The notes: generated from the sequence alone by a model not told the origin. A stretch of 64,000 bases of DNA from Lewinellaceae bacterium (GCA_020636105.1 JACJYL010000001.1:4300001-4364000), one strand, 5' to 3'. Positions 53,167 to 63,109 are shown, counted from the stretch's first letter. Translations and numbers: made by a program.

Positions 53167-56034
53167 ATGAAGTGGACTAATACAATTTTTTCTGTATTGC
53201 TCTTTTTATCAGGATTGAGCGTCTCAAATGCCCAGGTAACCTGTGAGTTTACGCTTGAAATGAGTGATTCTTTTGGGGATGGATGGAATGGAGCTAGCCT
53301 TGATATTGAGTTGGATGGAGTGACGACCAATTACACTTTTGATTTCACTGCACCGAATCCCAGTTTTATAACTTTCCCGATTATTGTTAATGGAACTCAA
53401 AGTATAAATATTACCTATAATTCAGGATCTTGGGATTCAGAGGCCTCTTACCGGTTACTGGATCCGGTAGGTCAGGTAATTTTTGAAGATGGCAATCCGC
53501 CTTTGGTAGGATTGGCTTTTTCGGGTGAAGTATCCTGCCCGACATGCCCGCCGCCGCCGCCGTCATCGGTTGTTATTTCCGATGTCCGTGCATTTTCAGC
53601 AGATGTTTCCTGGTCGGGTTCTGTGCCCGGGGCAACCTACCTGCTCGAATACGGTGATCCTGGATTTGCCCCCGGGTCAGGAGAAGTCATCTCCACCACC
53701 GCAACGGATATTACGTTGACCAACCTCGAACAATCCACTGAATATGAACTTTACCTCTCTGTGGTATGTGAAGGAAATGATACCACTACACTGATACAAT
53801 CTTATTTCTTTGAAACGCTCGTCGCCATTGATCTTGGTATCTCAGGATTGATCAGTCCTGTTTCGGGCTGCGCCCTGGGATCGGCTGAAATGATGACCAT
53901 TCAGTTGCATAATTTCGGGGGAGCTCCCCAAACGCTGGTGCCTTTTAATTACAGTATCAACGGAATCATAAGCGCGATCAACCATCCTATTGACGGGGTG
54001 TACACCGGAGTCCTTGGCATCGATAGTTCCGATGTGATGGACTTTGATATGAATTTTAATTTTTCGACTCCCGGAGAATATGAAATCCTGGTTTGGACGG
54101 AAATGGTCGGCGATACGGTGTTTACCAATGATACTTTCCATATTACCATCGTCAACACCCCTGTAATTTCTGAATTGCCGGTTTATGAAACTTTCGAAAC
54201 GGAAGTTTACAGCGGGTGGTCAGTGGGCAAGGAAGGCATGAACCAAAGCTGGCAACTTGGGCAACCGGCTAATGCCATCATCTCAAGTGCGGCAGGAGGA
54301 CAGAATGCCTGGGTGACCAACCTGACCGGTTTTTACAATAATGACGAGACTTCCTACCTGGAGTCTCCCTGTTTTGATTTTTCGGCCATGACAGAAGACC
54401 CGATCCTGGATTTTGCGCTCTTTGTGGAGTCGGAATCCAATTTTGACGGATTGTGGGTAGAGACTACCGTTGACGGAGGCCAAAACTGGACCAAATTAGG
54501 TTTGATGGGAGATGCAGGCAGTGTTTCCTGGTACAACCAGATAGATAATGTTTATCTGGATTGGTGGAGCGGACAGGGAACATTCCCGGGATGGGTCATT
54601 GCCTCTCACGTACTGGATGGTACCGCCGGTTATGAAGACGTGCGCATCCGCTTTGCTTTTGATTCAGATACTTCTGTGCCCAGGGAAGGTTTTGGTATCG
54701 ATAATATCTACATCCACGAACCTTTGACCAATGACATTTCCCTGTTTGCGGGCAGTAATGAAAGCACTGAGGAATGTGGTTCAGCTGTTGATCATGTGAC
54801 CATTGCATTATTCAACCACGGTTCTGATACACTGTCCAACATTCCACTGTATTTTCAGGTAAATGATGGAAATGTGGTTTCAGAACCAGCCATAGGAGTA
54901 ACCTTATTGCCGGGCGAGCAGACTACTTATACCTTCAATACGCCATTTAATTCCCTCGACCTTATTGATTATACCATCACCATCTGGACGGACCTGGTCG
55001 ATCAGAATCCGGACAACAACCAGACGGTGTTTGTCTCAACCGCTTTGATCGGCGAATTGCCTTTGGCGGAAGATTTTGAATCCGGCGTAGAACCGAATGG
55101 CTGGGTCTTTGACCAGACTTTCAGTATCATTCAATTCCCGAATGCGCACAATAATCCTTCCTACAATGTAGGAGATAATTTGTATAGTGGCGACCAGATT
55201 TTCCAGGTTACCACTCCATGGCTTGGTGTGGTGGAGGAAGGACAATCCCTTTCTTTTGATTACCGGTATGCAGATTATTTTGCAGGAACGGTAGGCACAA
55301 TTTTAGGTTCTAACGACCGGCTGGAGGTTCAGATAGCGACTTTCTGCTCTGATATTTATACGACTATTTATTCCATTGATTACGAAAACCATACTCCTAC
55401 GGCCGATTTTACCACGGTGAATGTTGACTTGAGTGAGTATGCCGGGGAGAGCATCAAAGTTAGGCTTCAGGCTACCTGGGGACAGGGAGATTACTGGATA
55501 GATATTGATAACATCAATATTTTCAGTTGTCCTCAAACACTGGACCTGGCTTATGAGGTCGTTAACGAGTCTGATGCGGGGATGGAAGACGGAAGCGTGG
55601 TGATCACGCCCCAGGGGGGTGTAGGACCTTACACTTATCTTTGGAATAATGGAGAAACCACCGAAAGTCTTGACAGCCTGGCTGCGGGTAATTATGCCGT
55701 TACGGTTACCGATCATTTCGGCTGCAGTGATGCCATTGGCGTTTTGGTCGAAGTGGGAGTGATCGGTTTAAATGATCCTGAATTGATCGAGGAAGTGCTG
55801 TTGATGCCAAATCCGACAACAGGATTGGCTGCGCTTAAAGTCCGATTTGCCGAATCAAGTGATGCCAGCATCAGCGTGATGAATTTATTAGGCCAACAGG
55901 TGTTTTCCATCCAGGATAAAAACGTGGTTAATGGCGAGTACTTGCTCGATATTGCCGGACAGCCGGATGGCGTTTATCTCGTTAGCATACGTAGCGGACA
56001 AGAGTTTAAAACCATGAAATTGATCAAATCATAA
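53167..56034 (+). CDS. large secreted T9SS type A cargo protein with fibronectin and MAM-like domains
   Basis: A 955-residue protein from the ATG at 53167, which places MKWTNTIFSVLLFLSGLSVSNAQ as signal peptide. A DSFGDGWNGASLDI module (residues about 35-125) is followed by a fibronectin type III-like domain. Two MAM-like or jelly-roll domains come next, marked YETFETEVYSGWSVG, FGIDNIYIHEP, then AEDFESGVEPNGWVF and YWIDIDNINIF. CARDB-like segments lie between them (IALFNHGSDTLSNIPLYF). One SprB-type repeat (YTYLWNNGETTESLDSLAAG) precedes the sorting domain MPNPTTGLAALKV to the end. It is divergent from the YceI gene. A surface-binding role is inferred. Confidence 0.87.
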   Translation: MKWTNTIFSVLLFLSGLSVSNAQVTCEFTLEMSDSFGDGWNGASLDIELDGVTTNYTFDFTAPNPSFITFPIIVNGTQSINITYNSGSWDSEASYRLLDPVGQVIFEDGNPPLVGLAFSGEVSCPTCPPPPPSSVVISDVRAFSADVSWSGSVPGATYLLEYGDPGFAPGSGEVISTTATDITLTNLEQSTEYELYLSVVCEGNDTTTLIQSYFFETLVAIDLGISGLISPVSGCALGSAEMMTIQLHNFGGAPQTLVPFNYSINGIISAINHPIDGVYTGVLGIDSSDVMDFDMNFNFSTPGEYEILVWTEMVGDTVFTNDTFHITIVNTPVISELPVYETFETEVYSGWSVGKEGMNQSWQLGQPANAIISSAAGGQNAWVTNLTGFYNNDETSYLESPCFDFSAMTEDPILDFALFVESESNFDGLWVETTVDGGQNWTKLGLMGDAGSVSWYNQIDNVYLDWWSGQGTFPGWVIASHVLDGTAGYEDVRIRFAFDSDTSVPREGFGIDNIYIHEPLTNDISLFAGSNESTEECGSAVDHVTIALFNHGSDTLSNIPLYFQVNDGNVVSEPAIGVTLLPGEQTTYTFNTPFNSLDLIDYTITIWTDLVDQNPDNNQTVFVSTALIGELPLAEDFESGVEPNGWVFDQTFSIIQFPNAHNNPSYNVGDNLYSGDQIFQVTTPWLGVVEEGQSLSFDYRYADYFAGTVGTILGSNDRLEVQIATFCSDIYTTIYSIDYENHTPTADFTTVNVDLSEYAGESIKVRLQATWGQGDYWIDIDNINIFSCPQTLDLAYEVVNESDAGMEDGSVVITPQGGVGPYTYLWNNGETTESLDSLAAGNYAVTVTDHFGCSDAIGVLVEVGVIGLNDPELIEEVLLMPNPTTGLAALKVRFAESSDASISVMNLLGQQVFSIQDKNVVNGEYLLDIAGQPDGVYLVSIRSGQEFKTMKLIKS

Positions 56035-56065
56035 GATTTTTTTTGAAGGATAAAAAAACATGAAA

Positions 56066-56108
56066 GATCCCGAATTTCGACGCTTTGCCGGAATTCGGGA
56101 TTTTTTCT
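56066..56108 (+). terminator. terminator after the large T9SS gene
   Basis: GATCCCGAATTTC pairs with GGAATTCGGGATT with one mismatch, followed by TTTTTTCTTT. It lies about 30 bases after the stop. Confidence 0.8.
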
Positions 56109-56577
56109 TTTTCCGTTGGAGGAAATAGGCTCAAAAAACATGAGTCATCCCTAATTTTGCCTGGCGGCAAAATTCAAAATATTTTTTGAGGCCTGGCAGT
56201 ATCAATCCTTCTGGCACAATAGCGGAACAATTGATTTTCTGATTTTTTCGCGCATTGTTTAGCATTTGTGAGTAATTCGACAGAAAAAAAGCGCACTTCC
56301 GGCTTTTCACCTCAGGCTCCATCTACAATTTTACCTCATTTGATAGACTCAAGCCACACAAAAATCCCAAATTTTGGTGTTAACCAAAAATTGGGATGTC
56401 TCATGTTTTTTAAGACAATACCGTTACACAAACCAGATTTATGACACTTATCTGAACAATTTTTCCTTTTTTGCATTTTATGTAAGTCGGGTTTGGATTT
56501 TGGTCATGAAATTCATTTTTTCAATGGCCGTTCGATAGTACTGAACCCCTCCTATAAGCAGCAGAAAAAATTGATAA
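56109..56577. other. intergenic region before bshA with a second hairpin
   Basis: About 470 bases without a convincing gene. ATCCCAAATTTTGG (56364-56377) and CCAAAAATTGGGAT (56384-56397) form a hairpin with one mismatch and an A-run on its left, so it would terminate minus-strand transcripts although no gene ends there. A short minus-strand open frame at 56131-56322 lacks support. Confidence 0.55.
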
Positions 56578-57717
56578 ATGAAAATTGGAATCGTTTGTTA
56601 TCCGACTTTTGGAGGAAGTGGTGTTGTCGCTACTGAATTGGGGCTTGGCCTGGCACAGAAAGGGCACGAAATTCATTTCATTACTTATAAGCGTCCGGTG
56701 CGTTTATCTGCTTTTCATGAAAATATCTTTTTTCATGATGTGGTGACCCGTGAATACCCGTTGTTTGAATATACGCCTTACGAAACCTCCCTGGCCAGTA
56801 AGTTGGTGGATGTAGTCAATTTTGAAGGACTCGATCTTTTGCATGTTCATTATGCTATTCCACATGCTGCCGTAGCTTATATGGCCAAAAAAATACTTAT
56901 CTCCCAGGGGAAATACATTCCCGTGGTAACGACCCTTCACGGTACCGACATCTCCCTTGTAGGGACCGATCGTTCCTTTGCTTCAGTGGTCAAATTTTCC
57001 ATCGAAAAATCAGACGGGGTCACGGCGGTTTCTGAAAGTCTCAAGCAACAAACTTATGACCACTTTGGTATCACAAACGATATTCGTGTCATTTACAATT
57101 TTATTGATTTTGAACGATTCAGCAAAACCAATAAAGATCACTTCAAAAAGGCGATCGCCCCGAACGGAGAACGTATTCTTTCCCATACCTCTAATTTTAG
57201 AAAACTTAAAAGGGTGGATGATGTGATCCATGTTTTCCATAAGGTCAATAAGGTCATTCCAAGTAAACTGTTGCTGATCGGTGATGGACCGGAACGACAG
57301 AATATGGAGGACCTCTGCCGGAAATTAGATCTTTGTGATGATATCCGATTCCTGGGAAGACAAGATGCCGTGGAGGAATTACTGGCGGTATCGGACCTTT
57401 TTATTATGCCTTCAGAGTCTGAAAGTTTTGGCCTGGCAGCCCTGGAGGCCATGGCCTGTGAAGTGCCGGTGATCTCTTCAAATGCCGGAGGTTTGCCGGA
57501 AGTAAACATCCATGGAAAAACAGGTTATTTGAGTGAAATAGGAGATGTTTCAAGTATGGCCAACAATGCCATTTCCATCCTGAGCAATGAAGAGGTGCTG
57601 GCTGAATTCAGGGCCAATGCCCTGGCGCAGGCACAAAGGTTTGATATCAAAAATATTCTGCCTCAGTATGAAGCCTATTATGAAGAGGTGCTGGCGGCTT
57701 CGAAAATTTCAGTTTGA
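56578..57717 (+). CDS. bshA: N-acetyl-alpha-D-glucosaminyl L-malate synthase
   Basis: A 379-residue GT4-family glycosyltransferase, the first enzyme of bacillithiol synthesis, joining GlcNAc from UDP-GlcNAc to L-malate. The opening MKIGIVCYPTFGGSGVVATE is the BshA signature. HVHYAIPHA near residue 100 and TTLHGTDISLVG near 120 are also typical. The donor-binding C-terminal half has SNFRKLKRVDDVI, LLIGDGPER and MPSESESFGLAALEAMACEVPVI, with the conserved glutamate pair. Length is normal and the start ATG leaves no extra residues. No bshB or bshC gene is in the window; they are often unlinked in Bacteroidota. Confidence 0.93.
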   Translation: MKIGIVCYPTFGGSGVVATELGLGLAQKGHEIHFITYKRPVRLSAFHENIFFHDVVTREYPLFEYTPYETSLASKLVDVVNFEGLDLLHVHYAIPHAAVAYMAKKILISQGKYIPVVTTLHGTDISLVGTDRSFASVVKFSIEKSDGVTAVSESLKQQTYDHFGITNDIRVIYNFIDFERFSKTNKDHFKKAIAPNGERILSHTSNFRKLKRVDDVIHVFHKVNKVIPSKLLLIGDGPERQNMEDLCRKLDLCDDIRFLGRQDAVEELLAVSDLFIMPSESESFGLAALEAMACEVPVISSNAGGLPEVNIHGKTGYLSEIGDVSSMANNAISILSNEEVLAEFRANALAQAQRFDIKNILPQYEAYYEEVLAASKISV

Positions 57718-57880
57718 GGAGTGGCGTTTTTTGAAGGTTGAAATCGTTAAGTAGGCGTATTTAATCAAAGAATGGATAAATATTTGTAAATTTATCAACT
57801 AATTCCAATCCTGATTACGAAGAAATTGCCTGCCTTGAAATTGAATCATAGGGTTTCTTTCTGAAGTTCAAACAAACGCC

Positions 57881-59023
57881 TCATATCTTCACCAATAATG
57901 CTGCCGCCCTTTCCAGCGTCTCTTTTTCTTTTGCAAAACAAAAACGAAGGACACTGCTTCTGGGACTCCGCGCGTAAAACGGGGAAACCGGAATCGTCGC
58001 TACGCCGTGTTCTTTGGTGATTCTCGTCGCAAAATCAGTATCCTGCTCATCGCTGATGGCGCTGAAATCGTAAAGATGGAAATAAGTTCCTTCACACTTT
58101 AAGGGCTTGAACCGACTGCCCGTCATCAACTCAAGAAAATAGTCGCGTTTTTCCTGGAAAAAATTTCCCAGCCCAAGATAGGTCTGGGGATCTGCCATGT
58201 AGTATGCTAACGCGTACTGGATAGGCGTGTTGACCGAAAATACGTTAAACTGGTGTACCTTCCGGAATTCCTCCATCAAAGGCTCAGGCGCTACGGCATA
58301 CCCCAATTTCCATCCGGTATTGTGAAAGGTTTTTCCAAAAGAAAAAACAGCAAAACTCCGCTCGCGTAATCCCGGGTACTGGAGGACGCTCAGCGGTTTT
58401 TTTTCATCATAAACCAGGTGTTCGTACACTTCATCGCTCAGGACGATAATGTTGGTATTTTTGACCAGGGCTTCCAGTTGGGCATAATCTTCCGCTTTAA
58501 GGGTTAGGCCTGTCGGATTGTGTGGACTATTGATGAAAATCATCCGGGTACGGGGGGTAATTAAGTTGCCGAAAGCCAGCCAGTCGATTTGGTAATCCGG
58601 ACTTTGCATAGGGTAGGGAATGGGAATCCCTCCATTGATCTCTATACTCGGCTGGTAGGAATCATAGGCAGGTTCCAGCAGGATAACTTCATCACCCGGA
58701 TGCACGAAAGCAGCGATAATGGTAAAAATGGCCTGGGTGGCCCCTGCAGTAAGGGTTATTTCCCGGTCCATATCGACCTTTGCATTATGGGTGATGGCAA
58801 TTTTTTCGGCAATACGTTCCCTCAAGGCAGGTACGCCTGCCATAGGAGCATATTGGTTAAAGCCTTTAAGCATGTATTGATGCACCCGCTCGATCAGTTC
58901 AGGAGAGGATTTGAAATCGGGAAAACCTTGTGCCAGGTTGATGGCATTTTCCTGTTTGGCCAGGGCCGTCATGACCGTAAAAATGGAGGTTTCCGTATGA
59001 GGAAGTTTTGATTTTATATGCAT
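57881..59023 (-). CDS. class I/II aminotransferase of the methionine/kynurenine type
   Basis: A 380-residue PLP enzyme of fold type I. NLAQGFPDFKSS near residue 34 and GFNQYAPMAGVPALRE near 55 open it. ITLTAGATQAIF, then EPAYDSYQPS, MIFINSPHNPTG and VLSDEVYEHLVYDE follow. FSFGKTFHNTGWKLGY near residue 230 holds the PLP lysine. The sequence is close to YbdL-type methionine aminotransferases and to kynurenine-oxoglutarate transaminases, which overlap in substrate range. A link with the kynureninase at the left of the window is possible but 56 kb apart and not implied by linkage. A repeat-rich gap separates it from the M42 peptidase gene on the same strand. Confidence 0.9.
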   Translation of the reverse strand: MHIKSKLPHTETSIFTVMTALAKQENAINLAQGFPDFKSSPELIERVHQYMLKGFNQYAPMAGVPALRERIAEKIAITHNAKVDMDREITLTAGATQAIFTIIAAFVHPGDEVILLEPAYDSYQPSIEINGGIPIPYPMQSPDYQIDWLAFGNLITPRTRMIFINSPHNPTGLTLKAEDYAQLEALVKNTNIIVLSDEVYEHLVYDEKKPLSVLQYPGLRERSFAVFSFGKTFHNTGWKLGYAVAPEPLMEEFRKVHQFNVFSVNTPIQYALAYYMADPQTYLGLGNFFQEKRDYFLELMTGSRFKPLKCEGTYFHLYDFSAISDEQDTDFATRITKEHGVATIPVSPFYARSPRSSVLRFCFAKEKETLERAAALLVKI

Positions 59024-59029
59024 ACTTGT

Positions 59030-59098
59030 TGCTGGTTACAGGTTACTGGTTGCTGATTATTTTTAACAAGAAACGAGTAACCAGTAACTCGTAACCCG
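59030..59098. repeat. inverted low-complexity repeat between two minus-strand genes
   Basis: TTGCTGGTTACAGGTTACTGG on the left and the approximate reverse complement built of GAGTAACCAGTAACTCG on the right form an imperfect hairpin. The same words occur after ileS at 27488-27640. Exact arm limits are approximate. Confidence 0.6.
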
Positions 59099-60145
59099 TT
59101 AAAATTCCCGGTTAAATTCCCCCAAATCAGAAACGGCAGCTTTTAAGAGTTCAACACAATTGGTGATATCTTCCTTGTGGACCATTTCAATGGTTTGGTG
59201 CATGTTGCGCAAAGGGATGGAAATAGCCCCCGCAATAGCTCCTTTTTTACCGTAGCGTTGAACACCGGCGGTATCCGTTCCTCCTGCGGGCAATATCTCA
59301 GGCTGCCATTTGATGGAATGTTTGGCCGCCGTTTGTTTGAGATACTCCACCATACGGTAGTCGCTGATACTGGTGCCGTCCATGATTTTGATGGCAGCGC
59401 CCTTTCCCAGGCAGGTTATTTTGTCATGTCCGTTAGAACCGGGCACATCAAAAGCGATGGTCACATCGAGTCCGAAACCAAAATCAGGATCAATGTGGTG
59501 AGCGGCGGAGATGGCTCCGCGCAGGCCTACTTCTTCCTGGACGGTGAATACGCCGTAAATATCGTAAGGTACTTCTTTTCCGTGGAGGGCCCGAAGGACT
59601 TCAATCAGAATATAAACGGAAACGCGGTTGTCGAGCGATTTGCCGTTGACGCAATTACCCATCTCTATTAACTCACGTTCCCGGGTGATCGGTGCTCCGA
59701 TAAAGACGATTTCCTCTACTTCTTCCTTTGACATGCCGAGGTCGATGTAATATTCGCTGATCGGCATTTGTTTCATTCGTTCTTCCGGTTTCATCAGGTG
59801 AACGGGTTTTGAGCCCATAACACCGACGAGGTCCTTTTTTCCGTGAACAATGACTCTTTGCGAAGTGAGGGTTTTAGGATCAAATCCTCCCAGGGTATGA
59901 AATCTGACAAAACCTTCATCATCAATGTAAGTGACGATGAAGCCAATCTCATCCATGTGTGCCGCGATCATTACTCTTTTGGGATTCAATCCTTTTTTGA
60001 TCGCAATAACACTACCCAGATTATCGACGTAAAGTTCATCGACAAAAGGGCGAACCTCTTCCATAATGGTTTCCCTTATCTTATTTTCAAAACCGGATGC
60101 TCCCGGTACTTTGCATACCTTTTTTAACAGTTCGATGTCTACCAT
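59099..60145 (-). CDS. M42 family metallopeptidase
   Basis: A 348-residue protein of normal length for the M42 aminopeptidase family, which removes N-terminal residues from peptides as large tetrahedral complexes in the cytosol. Visible metal-site and catalytic motifs are MIAAHMDEIGF (His63 and Asp65), VNGKSLDNRVSV with the bridging aspartate, and VQEEVGLRGA with the catalytic glutamate pair. FDVPGS is an aspartate ligand, and RNMHQTIEMV the last histidine. The start PGASGFENKIRE is also typical. Some members were once called glucanases. It lies 106 bases from the divergent flippase gene. Confidence 0.93.
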   Translation of the reverse strand: MVDIELLKKVCKVPGASGFENKIRETIMEEVRPFVDELYVDNLGSVIAIKKGLNPKRVMIAAHMDEIGFIVTYIDDEGFVRFHTLGGFDPKTLTSQRVIVHGKKDLVGVMGSKPVHLMKPEERMKQMPISEYYIDLGMSKEEVEEIVFIGAPITRERELIEMGNCVNGKSLDNRVSVYILIEVLRALHGKEVPYDIYGVFTVQEEVGLRGAISAAHHIDPDFGFGLDVTIAFDVPGSNGHDKITCLGKGAAIKIMDGTSISDYRMVEYLKQTAAKHSIKWQPEILPAGGTDTAGVQRYGKKGAIAGAISIPLRNMHQTIEMVHKEDITNCVELLKAAVSDLGEFNREF

Positions 60146-60251
60146 TTAATTCTATTTGCCAATAAAATTTGACCTTCAATTTGCGTTTATCAAGCGAAAT
60201 TATCATTAATTTGCTTTGCAAAGAAATTTTTCCCAGCTTTGTTCCCTCATT

Positions 60252-61796
60252 ATGTCAAAACAAGTCAAGCGCTTAGCTAAAGAAACGGTTATTTACGGGT
60301 TGAGCAATATCCTCAGCAGGGTACTCAATTTCATCATCGTAACCCCCTATCTCACCTGGAAATTCAATAATGAAATGGGAGAGTACGGGAAGCATGGCAT
60401 CATGTATGCTTATGCCGCTTTGCTTATGGTGGTGATGACTTACGGGCTGGAAACAGCTTTTTTTCGTTTCGGAAATAAACCTGAGGAAAGAGATAAGGCT
60501 TTTTCCACGGCAGCCATAAGTTTGCTGGTGAGCACCGTACTTTTTGTAGGCATTTTAATGTTATGCTCTCGTCCGATCGCAGGAATACTGCTGCAGCCCC
60601 AGGATTATAATTTCGTTTTGTTGTTTGCGCTTATCATAGGGTTTGATGTGTTGACCGCCATTCCTTTTGCACGACTGCGCCTGGAGAATCGCCCCATTCG
60701 TTTTGCATTTTATAAATTGATGAATGTGTTGGTCAACGTAGTGTTTCTCATGTTTTTCCTAGAGTTGCTGCCCTACCTTGCCTCGCGGGGCCATGAATGG
60801 GCAGGGGGGATTTATAGCGAAGATAAAAAGCTGACCTTTGTTTTTATCTCCAATGTGATTGCGAGCATTGTTACCTTTTTGTTGTTGACTCCCATGTACT
60901 TTAGAAGAACCGCTCCTTTAAGAAAAGGCGGCGAGACGGAACCTGGGTTTACGTTCCAGTTTGATAAGGAACTTTGGAAAAAGATGATGTGGTATTCCAT
61001 GCCCCTGGTGATCGTTGGGATAGCGGGGATGGCCAATCAAATGGCAGACCGCTACCTTCCAAAGCTTCTGCTGCCGGGTTCCTATGAAGAAAATATGATC
61101 CAGGTAGGGATTTATAATGCCTGCGTAAAAATAGCTATCCTGATGAGCCTGTTCACCCAGGCGTTCAAATTTGCGGCAGAGCCTTTCTTTTTCCGCCATG
61201 CGGGAGAAGGCGGTTCGAGAGAAGTCTATGCCCAGGTAGCCCAGGCGTTTACTTTTGTGGCGAGTATTTTTTTTCTCGGGGTTATGCTCTATCTGGACCT
61301 GGTGCAATTCCTCATCGCCAGCAATTTCCGTGAAGGGTTGAATATTGTGCCGGTATTGCTGTTGGCCTACCTTGTTTTGGGCGTGTACTACAACTTTTCT
61401 ATCTGGTATAAACTGACGGACCAGACTAAAATCGGTGCCTACATTGCGCTGGCCGGCCTGGTCATTACGATATCGCTGAATTTTTTCCTCGTTCCAAAAA
61501 TCGGTATCATCGGTGCCGCCTGGGCTGCTTTTGCCTGTTTCACTTTTATGGCGGTAGTCGGTTTTCTTACCGGGCAGCATTTCTTCCCTGTTCCGTACCG
61601 CATTGGAAAAATGCTGTTTTATGTTTTTTTCGCGGTGGGCATTTATTATCTAAGTACCCTGGTCAGGCCCCTTATAGGGGAAAACCTGATCAATATTCTG
61701 TTGATCAATACACTTTTGTTTGGAGCGTATTTGATTGGCGTGGCGATGGTGGAAAGGAAGATTGTGGTTGATGCATGGAAGGGTTTTTGGAAATGA
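60252..61796 (+). CDS. polysaccharide flippase-like membrane protein (Wzx/MVF type)
   Basis: A 514-residue protein from the ATG at 60252; the upstream TTG reading adds 12 unlikely residues. It has about 14 hydrophobic segments and the opening LAKETVIYGLSNILSRVLNF of the oligosaccharide flippase family. Conserved points include YGLETAFFRFG near residue 75 and AEPFFFRHAGE near 325. Such proteins move lipid-linked sugar units across the inner membrane. No glycosyltransferase cluster is adjacent, so it may serve cell-wall or general glycan export. It is divergent from the M42 peptidase gene. Confidence 0.88.
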   Translation: MSKQVKRLAKETVIYGLSNILSRVLNFIIVTPYLTWKFNNEMGEYGKHGIMYAYAALLMVVMTYGLETAFFRFGNKPEERDKAFSTAAISLLVSTVLFVGILMLCSRPIAGILLQPQDYNFVLLFALIIGFDVLTAIPFARLRLENRPIRFAFYKLMNVLVNVVFLMFFLELLPYLASRGHEWAGGIYSEDKKLTFVFISNVIASIVTFLLLTPMYFRRTAPLRKGGETEPGFTFQFDKELWKKMMWYSMPLVIVGIAGMANQMADRYLPKLLLPGSYEENMIQVGIYNACVKIAILMSLFTQAFKFAAEPFFFRHAGEGGSREVYAQVAQAFTFVASIFFLGVMLYLDLVQFLIASNFREGLNIVPVLLLAYLVLGVYYNFSIWYKLTDQTKIGAYIALAGLVITISLNFFLVPKIGIIGAAWAAFACFTFMAVVGFLTGQHFFPVPYRIGKMLFYVFFAVGIYYLSTLVRPLIGENLINILLINTLLFGAYLIGVAMVERKIVVDAWKGFWK

Positions 61797-61907
61797 TGCT
61801 TTTATTGCGATAATTCGGGAGTGTTCAATGTTTAAAGTTCAAATGGAGTTCGGATTTGAGTTTTTTCTTAAGTCAATGCTTGCCAGGAAAAGTAAATTAA
61901 AATATTT

Positions 61908-61946
61908 TTTTTGCAAATTAGATATTAAATGTCTAATTTGCAAAAA
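61908..61946. promoter_or_regulatory. 15-base-arm palindrome overlapping the start codon of the DUF4143 ATPase gene
   Basis: TTTTTGCAAATTAGA (61908-61922) and TCTAATTTGCAAAAA (61932-61946) are exact reverse complements around nine bases. The last A of the right arm is the A of the ATG at 61946. It could be an operator for self-control or a translation-blocking hairpin. Confidence 0.65.
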
Positions 61947-63109
61947 TGATTGATCGAGTAATTGAAAATAAAATAAAAGAGGCGGCAGTAAAAATGCCAG
62001 TTATTGCGGTTACAGGGCCGCGTCAAAGTGGAAAATCAACTTTGGTCCAAAAGGTATTTCCAAATTACAGTTATGTTAATTTAGAGGATATTGAGCAGCG
62101 GGATTTCGCAAAGGAAGACCCGAAAGGTTTTTTGCTAAACCTTGGGGAATATGCCATTATTGATGAAGTGCAAAATGTTCCAGATTTACTTTCCTATATT
62201 CAAGTTGCTGTTGATAAGGAAAAACGAGCAGGTCAATTCGTAATTTCTGGTTCTCAAAACCTGCAATTAATGGAAAGTGTTTCCCAGAGTTTAGCAGGTA
62301 GAGTTGCTATTTTTAACCTTTTACCATTTTCTTTAGAGGAGTTAAGTCAAACCAAATTTTCGCTGGATGAGTATGAAAAGTATATATTCAAAGGATTTTA
62401 TCCACCGATATATGATCGTGATCTTAATCCATCAATTTGGTTGTTGGATTACATTCAGACTTACGTTGAGCGAGATCTCCGCCAGGTAATCACCATTGCT
62501 GATTTGTGGACATTCCGTCAATTTCTTGAAATATGTGCCGGGAGAACGGGGCAATTAATCAATTTATCTGAAGTGGGCAATGTGATAGGAGTTTCTTATA
62601 AAACTGTGCAAAGGTGGCTTAGTGTATTGCAAACAAGTTTCATTGTTTACACTTTGCGTCCATACCACAAGAATTATAACAAACGAATAATTAAAGCACC
62701 TAAATTGTATTTTTACGATACCGGTTTGGCTTGTGCCCTATTAAATGTCCGAAATATAGACGATCTCAACAGGCATTTCGCCAAAGGTGCGTTGTTTGAA
62801 AACTTTGTTATCAATGAAATATTAAAAAATCAACTCAATCGCAACTTGCAACCAAGACCATATTTCTGGAATGCAGCGGGCAATCACGAAGTTGATCTAA
62901 TGTTTGATAAAGCAGGAGAATTGATTCCAATTGAAATAAAATCAGGAAGGACCATTAACTCTAATTTTTTTAAAAGTTTGAAATATTTTCAATCCCTTTC
63001 AGGAGCTCTGCCGGAGAATAGTTTTCTTGTGTATGGTGGTGATGAGGTACAACAACGCAGTATTGCCACGGTATTAAGCTGGCAACAATTGGGGAAAATT
63101 CCTTTTTGA
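61946..63109 (+). CDS. AAA ATPase with DUF4143 C-terminal domain
   Basis: A 387-residue protein of the common ATPase/DUF4143 family. Walker A is GPRQSGKST at residues 24-32, and Walker B YAIIDEVQ near residue 70. VISGSQNLQLMESVSQSLAGR near residue 95 carries the sensor region. A winged-helix-like part (LSEVGNVIGVSYKTVQRWLSVL) follows. The DUF4143 end has HEVDLMFDKAGELIPIEIKSG, a pattern of the restriction-endonuclease-like fold with D and ExK-type residues. The biological role of the family is unknown; copies are numerous and patchy in genomes, and some are suspected of mobile or defence-related roles. A palindrome overlaps the start codon. Lower GC than the genes upstream suggests separate origin. 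Confidence 0.9.
   Translation: MIDRVIENKIKEAAVKMPVIAVTGPRQSGKSTLVQKVFPNYSYVNLEDIEQRDFAKEDPKGFLLNLGEYAIIDEVQNVPDLLSYIQVAVDKEKRAGQFVISGSQNLQLMESVSQSLAGRVAIFNLLPFSLEELSQTKFSLDEYEKYIFKGFYPPIYDRDLNPSIWLLDYIQTYVERDLRQVITIADLWTFRQFLEICAGRTGQLINLSEVGNVIGVSYKTVQRWLSVLQTSFIVYTLRPYHKNYNKRIIKAPKLYFYDTGLACALLNVRNIDDLNRHFAKGALFENFVINEILKNQLNRNLQPRPYFWNAAGNHEVDLMFDKAGELIPIEIKSGRTINSNFFKSLKYFQSLSGALPENSFLVYGGDEVQQRSIATVLSWQQLGKIPF

Noticed and set aside
152..59023. Kynureninase and the kynurenine-type aminotransferase as one pathway cluster
   Set aside because: They are about 56 kb apart on opposite strands; substrate overlap alone does not support a shared unit.
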